A stretch of 64,000 nucleotides of DNA, from assembly GCF_000417875.1 (NCBI RefSeq), contig NW_006920871.1, positions 347,950 to 411,949 on the forward strand. Direction: 5' to 3'. The stretch comes from Pseudozyma flocculosa PF-1 (Eukaryota > Basidiomycota > Ustilaginomycetes > Ustilaginales > Ustilaginaceae). Under the pieces are notes generated by a model, which ran no database searches, had not been told where the DNA came from, and saw only the letters and a program-made list of their open reading frames with translations. Of the stretch, positions 35,068 through 46,800 are shown in pieces (position 1 is the first letter of the stretch; every line of letters starts with the position of its first letter). Both the position numbers and the translations under genes were made by a program.

Positions 35068-38000
35068 CTAGGCCGCCTGGACAAAATACACGGCGAGGGC
35101 CGGGTCGACGTGCTGCGTAAACTGGCTGCACGGCGCTGCGGCACCGGGACCGGCACCGCCCTCTCTCTCGCCGCCTCCCCTGCCCGCCAGGTAGCACCGG
35201 CTCTGCACCGTCAGGCGGCCCGGTCGCACCAGGCCAGGCCCTTCGATGCGCACCGTGGCCGCCAGCTCCACCGCCGAGCGCGGCTGGAGCGTGCCGCGCA
35301 ACGTGCGCCGCCCCATCCACTGCGCCGATCCAGGCCCCCTCTCCTCTGCCTCCGGCTCGCCAGTGTCGTCTTCGGCGCCTGTGGCCGAGGGCGCCTCTGA
35401 TCGCCCCAGCTGGACCTCGAAGTCGACGTCGAGGCTGTCTGAAAAGTTGCGCACCCACACCGACAGGCCGAGTCGGGTGGGTCCCTTGGCCGCAAAGTCG
35501 TGGGTGCGCCGATCCTGTTGCGCCTCGTGCGAATCGCCAGAGCCTCCTTCTTCGGCGGGGCAGAGATCGACGACCAGCGGCGCCTCGTCCGTGGCAAGCC
35601 GGCTGGAAAGCAGGTTCTGCAGCATCAGCCCGCGCTCCTTGACCGTCTGCGCGTACATGCTCCGGATGGCCGACCGCCCGTCGTCGTCAAAGAGCGACAG
35701 CAGATGGTTCCGGCTCGGCCCCAGGCTCAGCCCAAACACGTAGCTGCTGCCTCGGCGTGTCGGCTGCTGCTGCTGCTGCCAGTGGACGACGACATCGACG
35801 TCGTTGGGCTCGTACAGCACAAAGGCAGCCGCTCGATCGGCCTCCGACAGCGCCTGGAAGTGCTGCGACAGCGTCCACTGTCGCCACCGAAGCCGGGCCT
35901 GTCGCAGCAGTCGCTGGTGATGCGGCGAGTCGAGCGTCGTCGAGATGGGCGGGCTAGAGCTGCTGGCGGCGATCGGCGGGTAGGCTTGCACCTCGTCCTC
36001 TTCCTCAAACAACCTGCCGGTGCCGGAAGCGAGGAGCTCAACGGGCCGTGGCGCGTTCTTGGCATCGACCTCTCGGCTCTGCAGCATTGCCTGCAAGCGA
36101 TGGAGGGTGTAAGCCATGGATCCTCCTGCCTGGGCCTCGCTGTGATCCTCGTCTCCTCGTGAGTCCGTTCGCCCGAGCACAGCACTGAGCCGCACCGCTT
36201 GGCAAGGCTCGAGAGAAGTCCCGACCTTTGCCGATAACGACGACGTTGGCGACGACGAGGGCTCGTCCTCGACCGAGCATCGCCAGCACGGGCCGACAAA
36301 GGAGAGGCCGGTGACGGTGACGGTCTCGTCGAGCGAGACGTTGGACACTTCGACCGACAGGCGGTAGTCGCACTTTGCTCGATCAAACACCGGCCGGCTC
36401 TGCACCGACACCTCCAGACTCGGCTCCACTTCGATGCGGTGACTGAGCCGAGAGGTGTGGAAGCGGCCCTGGCTGTCGCCAAAGACAACCAGCCATGCCA
36501 GCTCCACGACGCCGAAGCGGCTGGCCTTGAGCAGCAGCGGCACCGTCCGCTCCTGTCCCGCTGCGAGGATCTCGTCGTCACCGACAAGGTCCTGTATCGC
36601 CACATGCTTGAGGTCGTTGGGCATCGTAAACGACGTCGACGCCTTCGGTGAGCCCGCCCTGGCCGTGGCCGCCTCCGAGACCACGAAAACGGCGGCATCA
36701 GGTTGGTTGCACAGCGCTCGCACGTCGCGCAACCCTTCGCCGCTGACGTTGCGCAGGGTCAGCTCGACTCGGCACTCCTCGCCGAGCAGCATCGAGGAAG
36801 GCGGCGATGCGAGGGACGCCGTGATCGCAGGCTCTGCCTCGTGGACTGTCAGCCGCAACATCTGGTCCGGGGCGTAGGTGGGCGTAAGGCGCTGCTCCCT
36901 CGTCGCACCGAGGCGCTTGCCACGCTTGTCGAGTGATTCGGTGATGGGCAGCTCGTCGGCAATGACGGAGCTGATGTGTGTCACGCGGTGAACGCCCGCT
37001 TCCCGGACGCGGATGGGTATCGAGAGCCATCGCACCTCGCGGGGGCCCAGCATCACGGCATCGACGGGCTCGGCCTCGAAGCGGGACTCTGTCGCCGTTG
37101 CTCCGGACGATGGCCCTGCATCATCGCCGCTCTGGGGCGCCGCTTTGGGCCCATCGTCGGGTCGGAGGTGCGGTCGGATGTCCTTGACCTCGATCGCCGT
37201 GTTCAGAGGATTCTCGACCGCCACGTCCAGCCAAAAGGTGGCATCGACGGCAGCTCGGTTGTCCCGGCTCGAGGAGAGCGTGGCCGGCCTCTTGCGGGTC
37301 GCCGATCCCGACGAGGAGAAGCCCGCTGCCATGAAGGCGCCCTCGAGAGCGGTCCAGGTCGAGTCAGGGACCCTCGACTGCCCGCCCTGCGCACCGATGC
37401 CGTCCTCGGCAACCCGGAGCCTCGCGCTCTTCGGGTTGAACAGGGGCTGGGGCAGCTTCACCTCCGGCTTGCCGGTAGCCGTGCTGCCGTCGCCTTCGCC
37501 CTCGCCGCCGCCGCCGCTGCCACCTGCGTACCTGTATGCTGTCAGCAGGTCCTTGAGCCATGCTTCGTGCTCTTCGGCCGAGCATTGACCGGGGCGCAGC
37601 AGCGTCGAGAGGTGGGCGACGGCGGCATCGGCGTCCCCGCCGTTGTAGGCCTGCATGCCGAGCTCGCGTTCGAGGTGGTTTTCGACCGACGTCCAGGCCT
37701 TGTGGCGGTAGAGGGCGGCGGCCTGGGCGTAGCATCGGAGCGAGAGCGCCTTCTGCCCACAGGACTGGTAGCGATGTGCGGCCATGACGAGGTGGAGCGC
37801 ACACTTGCGCACCGCCGCCTTTGGCTGCCGCCGCAAGTCGGCCATGGCTGCCTGCTCGAGCAGCAGCGCGCCAAACACCTCTTCGGACGCGTTGGCCATG
37901 CGCTGGAGGGCGACGGGCGCCGGCCGATAGTAGCCGAGGGCGCGGTAGGCTTCGTAGTAGAGGAGCGTGGCGCGCAGCGGGCCCAAATCGCCTCCGGCGG

Positions 38001-39354
38001 CGGGTTTCAGGGCGTACTCGTGGCAGGCCTGGGAGAGGTAGCTGTCGACGTCGATGGGCGGCGTGCGCGCCGTGTACATGAGCATGAGGTGCGACAGGCC
38101 AAACATCTCGTTGGCCACCGCGCTGTGCCTCCAGGCCTTGTCGCCGGCGAAGTCCTTTCGGCCGAGGTCGTACATGGCGGCGGCGAGCTTGTAGTCGCGG
38201 ATGGTGAAGGCAAAGTCGGCCAGCCGCCGCGTCTGCGCCTCGACCGAGGCAAATGGGTAAAAGTCGTGCTGAACGCTGTAGCCGGCGCCGTTGGAGAGCG
38301 ACGACGAGGCCGAGGCGGCAACTTTTGCGGCGGACCCGCCAAAGAACTTGCGGCTGGCGCCAAACAAGCGGCCGGTGAGGCCCTTGCGCGAGCTGGCAAG
38401 CTGCTCGTTCCACTGCTGGACGCAGCGCTCCATAAAGGGCACGATGCTCTGGGCCGTCAGCTCGCGGACAAAGCCCTTGAGCCGCTTGATATCTTCGTCG
38501 TCGAGCAGGCGTGCGACGTCGGCGGATGTCGTGGGCGAGTTTGGCGCGGACGGCGGCGATGCTGGGGGCCGCGAATCGCTCCAGAGGGCCTCGATGTCTT
38601 CGGCGTTGCGGCTGGAGCCGTGCTCTTCGGCCGAGTTGATGGTCAGCAGGCAGCAGTGCAGGCCGTAGGTCCGCTTGACGTGGTCGAGCACTTCGAGCGA
38701 CTGCGAGAGGTCGGGACCAGACGTGTGGACATCGTGGAGGAGGAGGTAGTACCTGAGCACGTTTGGATCGATGAAAGGATGGGCTGCGAATGGACCGCCG
38801 CTGGACGAGGAAGAGGCAGCGGCCGTCTCGTAGAGCCTGGCAAAGTCGTTCATGGGGTCGGGGCTGGCCGAGGAGACGGCGAGGAGGAGGGCGACGGGAT
38901 GGTCGAATGTCGAGTGCGGGCTCAAGGAGCGTCGGTGGAGGATCGCGTCTCGAAAGTGGATGAACCACGGCGTCAGGGACTCGATCCTCTGGCTGGCCTG
39001 CTGCAAGAGGTCGGCTGGCTGCGGCGAGGCGGAGCCGTCTGGATCGACCTCGGCGAGCCAGTGCTTTGCGTTTGCGCCGATATGGGCGCTGACCGAGTCG
39101 AGGACATCATCCTGTTGTGGTGCGGCTGCGGCGGTGAAGGTGCGCAAAGGGTCAAAGCGGAGGGGAAAGCGCTGGCACAGGCGGTTCTCGAGTTGCGAGG
39201 TGCGGACCGAGAGCTGGGACACGGAGGCTTCGAATGGTCGTAGGAGGGCGGCGAGGTCGGGGATGTTGTTCGTCTGGATGACCCGGTCGACGTCGGGAGA
39301 CGAGAGGATGGCAACGCGAGGCGAGAGGGCGGCGTGGACGGTGAGGTCAGACAT
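35068..39354 (-). CDS. TRS85: TRAPPIII-specific subunit Trs85/TRAPPC8
   Basis: A 1428-residue intronless homologue of Trs85/TRAPPC8, the subunit that defines the TRAPPIII complex. TRAPPIII activates the Rab GTPase Ypt1 in ER-Golgi traffic and autophagosome formation. The N terminus SPRVAILSSPDVDRVIQTNN is the family hallmark. The block HDFYPFASVEAQTRRL...DFAFTIRDYKLAAAMYD (from about residue 361) is the conserved start of the helical repeat region, and ENPLNTAIEVKDIRPHL begins the C-terminal beta-sandwich half. The ATG at 39354 begins MSDLTVHAALS and is the first in frame. Inserts rich in Gly/Glu and Ser lengthen it somewhat. It is transcribed divergently from the SR140 gene across 415 bp. 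Confidence 0.9.
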   Translation of the reverse strand: MSDLTVHAALSPRVAILSSPDVDRVIQTNNIPDLAALLRPFEASVSQLSVRTSQLENRLCQRFPLRFDPLRTFTAAAAPQQDDVLDSVSAHIGANAKHWLAEVDPDGSASPQPADLLQQASQRIESLTPWFIHFRDAILHRRSLSPHSTFDHPVALLLAVSSASPDPMNDFARLYETAAASSSSSGGPFAAHPFIDPNVLRYYLLLHDVHTSGPDLSQSLEVLDHVKRTYGLHCCLLTINSAEEHGSSRNAEDIEALWSDSRPPASPPSAPNSPTTSADVARLLDDEDIKRLKGFVRELTAQSIVPFMERCVQQWNEQLASSRKGLTGRLFGASRKFFGGSAAKVAASASSSLSNGAGYSVQHDFYPFASVEAQTRRLADFAFTIRDYKLAAAMYDLGRKDFAGDKAWRHSAVANEMFGLSHLMLMYTARTPPIDVDSYLSQACHEYALKPAAGGDLGPLRATLLYYEAYRALGYYRPAPVALQRMANASEEVFGALLLEQAAMADLRRQPKAAVRKCALHLVMAAHRYQSCGQKALSLRCYAQAAALYRHKAWTSVENHLERELGMQAYNGGDADAAVAHLSTLLRPGQCSAEEHEAWLKDLLTAYRYAGGSGGGGEGEGDGSTATGKPEVKLPQPLFNPKSARLRVAEDGIGAQGGQSRVPDSTWTALEGAFMAAGFSSSGSATRKRPATLSSSRDNRAAVDATFWLDVAVENPLNTAIEVKDIRPHLRPDDGPKAAPQSGDDAGPSSGATATESRFEAEPVDAVMLGPREVRWLSIPIRVREAGVHRVTHISSVIADELPITESLDKRGKRLGATREQRLTPTYAPDQMLRLTVHEAEPAITASLASPPSSMLLGEECRVELTLRNVSGEGLRDVRALCNQPDAAVFVVSEAATARAGSPKASTSFTMPNDLKHVAIQDLVGDDEILAAGQERTVPLLLKASRFGVVELAWLVVFGDSQGRFHTSRLSHRIEVEPSLEVSVQSRPVFDRAKCDYRLSVEVSNVSLDETVTVTGLSFVGPCWRCSVEDEPSSSPTSSLSAKVGTSLEPCQAVRLSAVLGRTDSRGDEDHSEAQAGGSMAYTLHRLQAMLQSREVDAKNAPRPVELLASGTGRLFEEEDEVQAYPPIAASSSSPPISTTLDSPHHQRLLRQARLRWRQWTLSQHFQALSEADRAAAFVLYEPNDVDVVVHWQQQQQPTRRGSSYVFGLSLGPSRNHLLSLFDDDGRSAIRSMYAQTVKERGLMLQNLLSSRLATDEAPLVVDLCPAEEGGSGDSHEAQQDRRTHDFAAKGPTRLGLSVWVRNFSDSLDVDFEVQLGRSEAPSATGAEDDTGEPEAEERGPGSAQWMGRRTLRGTLQPRSAVELAATVRIEGPGLVRPGRLTVQSRCYLAGRGGGEREGGAGPGAAAPCSQFTQHVDPALAVYFVQAA

Positions 39355-39769
39355 GGCTGCGTCCGGCTGGATTGGCCTGCCTGCTGGGTGCAGCCGGAGC
39401 AGGTGGCTGCAGAGCGGGCTGCCTAGGCGGTGCGATCGCCGACAGAGGTGACCGGGGCCGTTGGAGTCGACGTCGGCGCCAGGTCAGCTGCTGCTGAAAG
39501 AGGGTGATGATGGCGAGGATGGTTGTGGTGATGGTGATGGAGGAGGGGAGCAGGGGCGTGGCTCAGCCAGCCAAGCAAACGTCGGGTCGCGTTGGGCGGT
39601 GGCCGCTGCCGCTGCTGCGCACGGACGCACCGCCCAAACCATTTCCGCATCTTCCACTCGCACCGCGATCCGCAGCAGCCCGCTCCTTTTTCCACCACCA
39701 CCACCATCACCACGATCAACACCGCCATCGCCACGCTGACCACTCGCACTACGTCTCTGCGCCGACGAC
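39355..39769. promoter_or_regulatory. Divergent promoter, TRS85 and SR140
   Basis: A 415 bp region serving two head-to-head housekeeping genes. It contains a G-rich GGTGAT repeat near 39524-39545 and a complementary-looking C-rich CCACCATCACC stretch near 39693-39720, which could pair imperfectly. No TATA box was seen. Confidence 0.6.
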
Positions 39770-42700
39770 ATGTCATCCAACGGCAGAGACAGGCCCCATG
39801 CCGACCCTCCGGCAGACTACAGCGCGTACGGCTACGCCGATGACCCGGACCGAGACAACGACCACAGCTACCACGACAGAGACGATCCATCCTCATCCCG
39901 CATCTCGTCCTCCCGTCAGGGCGACCTGGCCTACCGCCGGGACCGTGGATTGTACCGCGACTATGACGACCCTCGCTTCGACGACGACGACCGCTACCGC
40001 CACGCACGTGCCGCCCACCACCGCAGCGCCGTGCCGTTCCAGGATGATCGCCGGCCCCATTCCCGACCGCTCGCGCCCGCCAAGGTGCGGGACGGCTCGC
40101 CCGGAGATTCGCCGCCTCCGGACGAGGACTTGCTCGCCTACCTCCGTTCCCAGCAGGACGCAGCTGCCTCTTCGTCGTCCAAGCTGGATCCAGACGTCGA
40201 AAGGCTCAAGCTCGAGCGCTTCCAGCAGGGCGCTTCCGCCAAGAAGTCGAGGTACCAGCGGGAAAAGGAAGAGGCAGAAAGGAAAAAGAAGCAAGGCGAA
40301 GAAGACGCGGCAAAGGCCTACAAAGACTTCCTCGTGGCCATGGAGGGTCACGACGACGGGCACGGCGGCGACGCAGCGGCAGCAGCAGGCGGCCAACGGA
40401 CCAAGCCGCGCGGGTTCGTCAGTGCAGGAGGTGAGTGCGAAGCGCCACTGTGCGATGGTCGACCTTTACTGCCTCCCGTTCCTCGCATCCCCCGCTTAGC
40501 TTTCCTCTTGCAATCGCCATGTTACCTTGCGCCGACTCTCGATTCCGCGATGTCCCTCTGACCTATGTCTGCGCCACTTCGCCTCGCCATGCCTATCTGC
40601 CTCCTGCCTCCTTCCTGACTGCTGCTTGACCGCCTGCCTGTTTGCCGACACGTCTGCTCGGCACGCTTCAGGCCAGGCCGTTTATCAGGGATCCCGCCCG
40701 GCCCCACCGCCGAGGGCGGCTGCGTCCAAGAAGCCGTCTCTGGCCGACTTTGGCGATGAGCCCGAAGACGAAGCGGTGAGCAGCCACGATGGTTCCTTCA
40801 CAGCTCTTCGCAGCCCTTCGCAGCCCTTCGCAGTCGCTTGTACACGAGCGTGACCGTGCCTGACCACGCGCCACCCCTCGTCGCCGCCTTGCAGCAGGTC
40901 GAGAAGCCGAAGCGGGAGCCGCCGGGCAAGAAGAAGCGGGCCATGGACGACTTTCTCGGGGAGCTGCAGAGGTGCGTACCGTCGCCCGGTATCCGTCACG
41001 CTGTGGCTGCGCTGATGCCGCCCGTAACTGTCGCCCCTCGGCCTGACATCTTCTTTCTCTCCCGCGACCCGTTGCATTGCCTTCAGAGACCAAGCCGACC
41101 GGGAAAAGCGCCTGCGCGCCAAGGTCGGAGGTGAGTCGGGACAATACGCGAGGCAAGACAGCCGTATGCCATGCCCAGTTCGCTCGCTGACGTTGGCCAC
41201 TGCCGATCTTGCTTCCCACCTGGTCCTGTTGCCTCCTTTGGCGACCGTGCTTGCAGAGGGAGGCTCGATCTCGTCGCTGCTCGGTAAGTGAGGGCTGAGG
41301 CGACTTTGCTGCGCACAAGCACCTCTATCAGCGCCGTTCGCTCACTCCCCTCCTGACTCTCTGTCCCCGCCTGAACAGCTCTCGAGGGCCAATACGTCGG
41401 CTCGCGCCACCTGGGCGATCCGATGACGACCAATGTCTGCGTCATGAACCTGCCAGCCAACGTCAGCGAGGACTCGTTGGGCGAGTTCTTTGCTCAGTGG
41501 GGCGATGTCGGCACGGTCAAGGTGAGCCTCTCCTTGCTTGAGCGATCTGCGTGCGCAGCCAGGCTCTGTCGTTTCTGCCGCCCCTCTGATTCCCGCTTTG
41601 CACCTTGGCATGACCGCCTGCCGACTTCCGTTGCAGATCATGTGGCCGCGCGGTGACGAGGCTTTTGGCGGTGCAGGTGCCGGCATCACGAACCTGCGCA
41701 AGGATCGCTCGGCCGGCCTCACTGGCTTTGTGGCCTACATGAGCCGCCAGGACGCCGAGTACGCGATCAAAGAGACCGATGGCATCCGATGGGGTGGCTC
41801 GCTGCTCAAGACCGGGTGGAGCAAGGCGATGCCGCTGCCCCCTCGCGCGCAGTACAGTGAGTAGCTGCCCATCGATTCGGTGCACCGCTCGTCCGGACGC
41901 TGCGTCGCGTCAACGCCGAGCTGCTTGACTAATACCGGTCTGCGCGTCGTCCTATAGAAGCAGCTGCTCCGGCCTCGTCTGCTCGACACGCACTCGCTCC
42001 CACCGACGGCCCGCCACACCTGCGCGCCCAGGGGCCCAGCGGACCCAAGGGCGGGTCGCGGATTGTCGTCAAGCCGCGCAGGCCAGCCCGTACCGACCGC
42101 TCTCCCTCGCCGCGGAGCGTCGTGAGGACTGCCCTCGACGACCAGGAGAGCCTGCGCCGACGCATCGAGACCGTCGCCGCTCGTGTCAAGGAAGGCGGGC
42201 AGCGGCTCGAGGACAGCATCCGCGAGAATGTCCAGAGAGACCCGACCTACGCCTTTGTCTGCGATGGCGAGGTGAGCTGGGTCTGCGACGGATCGCTTCT
42301 CGCGACACTGATGCTGACCCTCTGCTCTGCACGTGTTTACCTCGCTGCGTCCGGGTTCTCGTTTCTTCAATCCTTCACCGCATCTGCACTGCCAGTCGAA
42401 CGCGCACCACTACTATCGCATGTGCCTGGATTCTCACTACCAGCCGGACCTGCCCGCCCGGCCATTCACTGACGAGGTAGGTGTAGTGCACCAATTCGGG
42501 CGGTACGTCGACAAGCCCAGTTCCGCTAACGTCTTGTTCAAATCGCCGCCACCTCCATCGACGCGCAGGGCTACGACTCGCTCTATTCGACCGACACGGG
42601 TGAAGAGTCCGAGGACGAACGGATGCGACGGCTCCGGCGGGGCACGACGCTCGGGCCCCTGGCGCGGCGGCGCTTCGAGGCCATGCTGCGTGGTCTGACG

Positions 42701-43343
42701 CCGCGCCGCGAGAGGATCGCCAAAGTCACCGCGTTTGCCATCGAGCACGCCTCGGCCGCCGACTCGGTATGTTGAGCGCTTCCTGCCGAGGCCCCCAACC
42801 GGGTCCGCCTGCAGAGCTTGCGCCCGCTGACACGACAAATTCTTGCTGCCCCTCTGCCAGATTGCGACGACGCTCTGCGCCTCATTGCTGGTCGGCTCGA
42901 CGCCGGTGCCGCGCAAGATGGCCCGGCTGCACGCCATCTCGGACATTCTGCACAACTCGGCGGCACCGGTGCCCAACGCCTGGAAGTACCGCTCGATGTT
43001 CGAGGTGCGGCTGCCCGCCGTCTTCCGACACTTGCGGCAGGTGCGACTGTCGTTCCCAGGCAGGATGAAGCAGGAGGGGTTCAGGCGACAGGTCGAAATG
43101 GTGCTCGAGGTGTGGGAGGACTGGCTCGTCTTCCCCAGCGAGAGCCTTGAGAGGCTGCGGACGGAGTTTGAGCACGGCGGCGCGGAAGAGGCCGTCGTCG
43201 GCGAGGCGGATCGGGGGAAAGCGGCAGGGATGCCGGCCGAAGAGGTGGACCTGGACGGCGAGGATCTGGACGGCGAGGCGATGCCCGGTGCGGACAAGGG
43301 CACGGCCGTCGACGAAGAGGATCTCGACGGCGAGGCAATGTGA
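39770..43343 (+). CDS. U2SURP: U2 snRNP-associated splicing factor SR140/U2SURP
   Basis: A 783-residue nuclear RNA-binding protein of the U2 snRNP periphery. Eleven exons: 39770-40430, 40672-40775, 40895-40971, 41087-41130, 41257-41283, 41379-41521, 41637-41856, 41958-42271, 42396-42476, 42569-42766 and 42861-43343; all ten introns (92-241 bp) are GT-AG and the phases close. Domain order matches human SR140, which is longer (about 1030). After an Asp/Arg/Tyr-rich start and a Lys/Glu helix, the RRM is at about 322-405 (RNP2 VCVMNL, RNP1-like GLTGFVAYM). A SURP-like module with NAHHYYR follows at about 515-557, and a CTD-interacting domain at about 575-710 (VGSTPVPRKMARLHAISDIL). The acidic C-terminal tail carries DLDGE repeats; the Arg/Ser tail of the animal protein is absent. 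Exon 5 is only 27 nt and exon 4 only 44 nt. Confidence 0.92.
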
Positions 43344-43825
43344 GGCGCAGCGTCCGCGCAGCTGGTCCGTCGACGACCTCGGCGGATGCACCCGTCGCCA
43401 GTGGGAAAGGAGAGAAAGCTCGAGGATCGGGAGCTGAGCAGGGTCTGGCCTGCCTGGCCCGCCCTCGGAGCCGCGTGGCAGCGCGTCGCGTAGATTGGCC
43501 CGGCCCGAAATTTTGGCATTCGGTGTTGGTCTGGAAGTCGGCCAGCGGCCAGCGCGCCACGCCAGTGGAGGGCCCGGCACGACTGGCTCGGTTTGCCACC
43601 CAGCCCGCACCTCGGCCGCAGCTCGACTTGCCTTCCTGCCTGTTTGCCTTCCGACCTGCTACCACGACCCGGACTACCGCGCAACTACCCCTTCCAGCCT
43701 GTGCTATAACCCCCGAATCACACTGAGGCAGGCAGGTTGACGCCCCCTCGAGCTCACAGACGCTCCCTCGGCCTCCATCACCCGTTGGCTCGCCGTCTGC
43801 GGTGCACCCTTCGCTCGCCGCCAGC
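43344..43825. other. Spacer between SR140 and RDH54
   Basis: A 482 bp region with the 3' end of the SR140 gene and the promoter of the Rdh54 gene. No gene or clear TATA box was seen. Confidence 0.5.
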
Positions 43826-46800
43826 ATGGACCCCATCGCCAAGCTCAAGGCCAAGTTCACGCCGCCGACAATGCTCCGGCGGCCTGCAGCCAGCAACGGA
43901 GCCAGCCGGCGGCCGCACGATGCGAGCATCGAGTCTCCTTCCAAGCGCCCGCGACTGCTGTCGACCCCGACGGCATCGACGCTGCAGGAAGCCCGCCTCG
44001 AAGATGCCGGCCCATCGCAACCACCGGCCCACGCGATCCTCTCCAGCCGCGCACCGCGCCGCACGCCCAGTGCCGACGTCTTGAGAATTCCGAGCGCGGC
44101 GGGCTTGCAAGGGCAAGTCTATCCAGCAGCGGCTTCAAGCGAGTCGTCCGACGGTCCCTTCTACCTCTGTACGTGGAGGAAGCCGCAGTTCAAGAAGCAC
44201 AAGACCTGGGACGGCGATGCGGTGCTGATTGTCAAGGAGGGTGGAAAGCATTGCGCTTTGAGATGCACAGAGACGGGCAAGGAGTGAGTAGTGTCAGAGG
44301 GCCTTCACCCCCTCTCCGCCTCTCTACCTCTCGCCGAACCGCCTCATTCAGACTATTTGCGCTCCCGTCCTGCTCACCCCACAGCCTCTGCACCCGAGCA
44401 GCCTTCAACCATGGGCAGCTCGACTCCGGAGACCAGCTGACCGTCGGCGGCAAGGAGATCGAGATCGACCGCGAGATATCGAGACCAGAGTTCCTCAGAG
44501 GCTCGTCCGCCGCGGTCCCTGCCCCGGCCCCGGCACCAGTCCCGGCGCCTCAGCAAGGCGGCGCTCGCGCCTCAAGGCCCTTCAAGAACGTCACGAGGAT
44601 CAACAGCGGCGTCGCGACCCCGGTCAAGATCGAAAAGAATCCCGTCGACATCGAGCACATCGGCCCGGCAGAAGCCAGCACATTCTATGGTGAGCAAGGA
44701 GCCGCCCGAGTCGAAGCCAGCGGGGTGTTGTTCCGATCATCCCTAACATACTATTTCGAGTGCTCCTTTGCATCGTGCCTTCTCTTGCAGCAAAACCAGC
44801 AAGCAAGGCCCCAGACAGGCGAAGCCCCGTCAGGTTCAGCGGCCTGTTGAATCCAGGTCAAGGCAAGATCCCGCACGCAAGGTAGGTTGCTCCCTGGGGC
44901 TGAAAATAAGGCTCTGCTGCCTTGGGCTATGACTGATCCGAATGTCCAACCCCTCCCTCGCAATCGGTCCGCGTGTCCCTATGAGCAGGTTCGACCCTGA
45001 TGCCGAGGGGGCCATCGTGATGAAGCGGCCGGACGAGGCCCACCAGAAGCGGTTCAACAAAGAGTGAGTTGCTCCGACCTATGTTGCCCCACCGCACACT
45101 CTGTGCGCATACAGCCATGGTGATTGCCCGCCATTGCTGAACATGCTCCATGATTGCGGCCGCCGTCGTGCACAGGAAACGACCGATCGTCGACGTCGTC
45201 GTCGATCCGCAGCTGGCCAAGGCCCTGCGGCCGCACCAGGTCGAAGGCGTCAAGTTCATGTACGAGCGGGTGATGGGCATGCACGCCAACGGCGAAAAGG
45301 GCCAAGGCGTGATTTTGGCAGACGAGATGGGCCTGGGCAAGTGAGTCGGGGCGTCGCTGGGGTCGGGCACCGAGTATCTGCTCTGCGGCTGACGCTTCCT
45401 TGCCTCCCCGCCTCGCGTGCGAGCGTTTCTCAGGACGCTGCAGACCATCGCACTAATCCTCACTCTGATGAAGCAGAACTGCTACTACACGTCGGCCTCG
45501 TGCACGATCGAGCGCGCCCTGATCGCGTGCCCGCTCTCGCTCGTCAAGAACTGGAAGCGCGAGTTCCGAAAGTGGATCGGCAACAACGCGCTCAACGTCC
45601 TGTGCATCGACGACGGCCGCGGCAAGGAGGACGTGGAGCGCTTTGTCCGCTCCAAGGCGTACCAGGTGCTCGTGATTGGCTACGAAAAGCTCCGCACCTG
45701 TGTCGGAACGCTCAAGGAGGCGCAGCCGCCCATCGGGCTGGTCGTCTGCGACGAGGGCCACCGGCTCAAGTCGCGCGACGCCAAGACGACCAAGATGTTC
45801 CAGGAGCTCAGCACGCCGCGCAAGATCATCCTGTCGGGCACCCCGATCCAGAACGACCTGTCGGAGCTGTACGCCATGATCGACTTTGTGGTTCCCGACT
45901 TTTTCGAAGACTACACGCTGTTCAAGCGGATCTTTGAGGATCCGATCATCAAGTCGCGGGCGCCGCACTGCAGCAAGGAGGTGCGCGAGCTCGGGCAGCT
46001 GCGCAGCGACGCGCTCGTCAAGGTGACCAAGGACATTATCCTGCGGCGAACGGCCGAGCTCCTCTCGCAGTACCTGCAGCCCAAGCACGAGATGGTGCTC
46101 TTCTGCAGCCCGAGCAAGCTGCAGCTCGACATCTACCGATCCATCCTCGCCTCGAGCGCGGTCCGTTCCGTGCTCCAGGGCGAGGCCGGCAACGCCCTGG
46201 TGCAGATCGGCATCCTGCGCAAGCTCTGCAACACGCCCGAGCTGCTGCTCAAGGACCTCGAGAGCACGAGCGACTCGACGACCAAGGCGCTCCTCGGCGA
46301 CGTCTTGCGACACTTTCCCGACCACCGCCGCCGCTACGACGCGTCCTACAGCGGCAAGCTGACGTGCGCCGTCGACCTGCTCCAGACCATCCGGGCGCAG
46401 ACCGACGACCGCGTCGTGTTCGTGTCCAACTTTACCAGCACCCTCGACATCATGGAGGGCGTGCTGCGGAAGCTCCGGCTCAAATTTGTCCGCCTCGACG
46501 GGCAGACGCCGCAGGACGAGCGGATGAACCTCGTCTCCAATTTCAACCGCGCCGATAGCTCCACCTTCTGCTTCCTCCTCTCGGCAAAGAGCGGTGGCGT
46601 CGGCCTCAATCTGATCGGGGCCAACCGCCTCATCCTGTTCGACAGCGACTGGAACCCGTCGACCGACCAGCAGGCCATGGCGCGCATCCATCGCGATGGG
46701 CAGAAGAAGCCGTGCTACATCTACCGGCTGCTGCTGTCGGGCACCATGGACGAGAAGATCTACCAGCGGCAGCTGTCGAAGCTGGCGCTCTCGGACACGC

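Noticed and set aside
36976..39243. 755-codon open frame antisense to TRS85
   Set aside because: Same reasoning; the minus strand encodes a full-length TRAPPC8 homologue.
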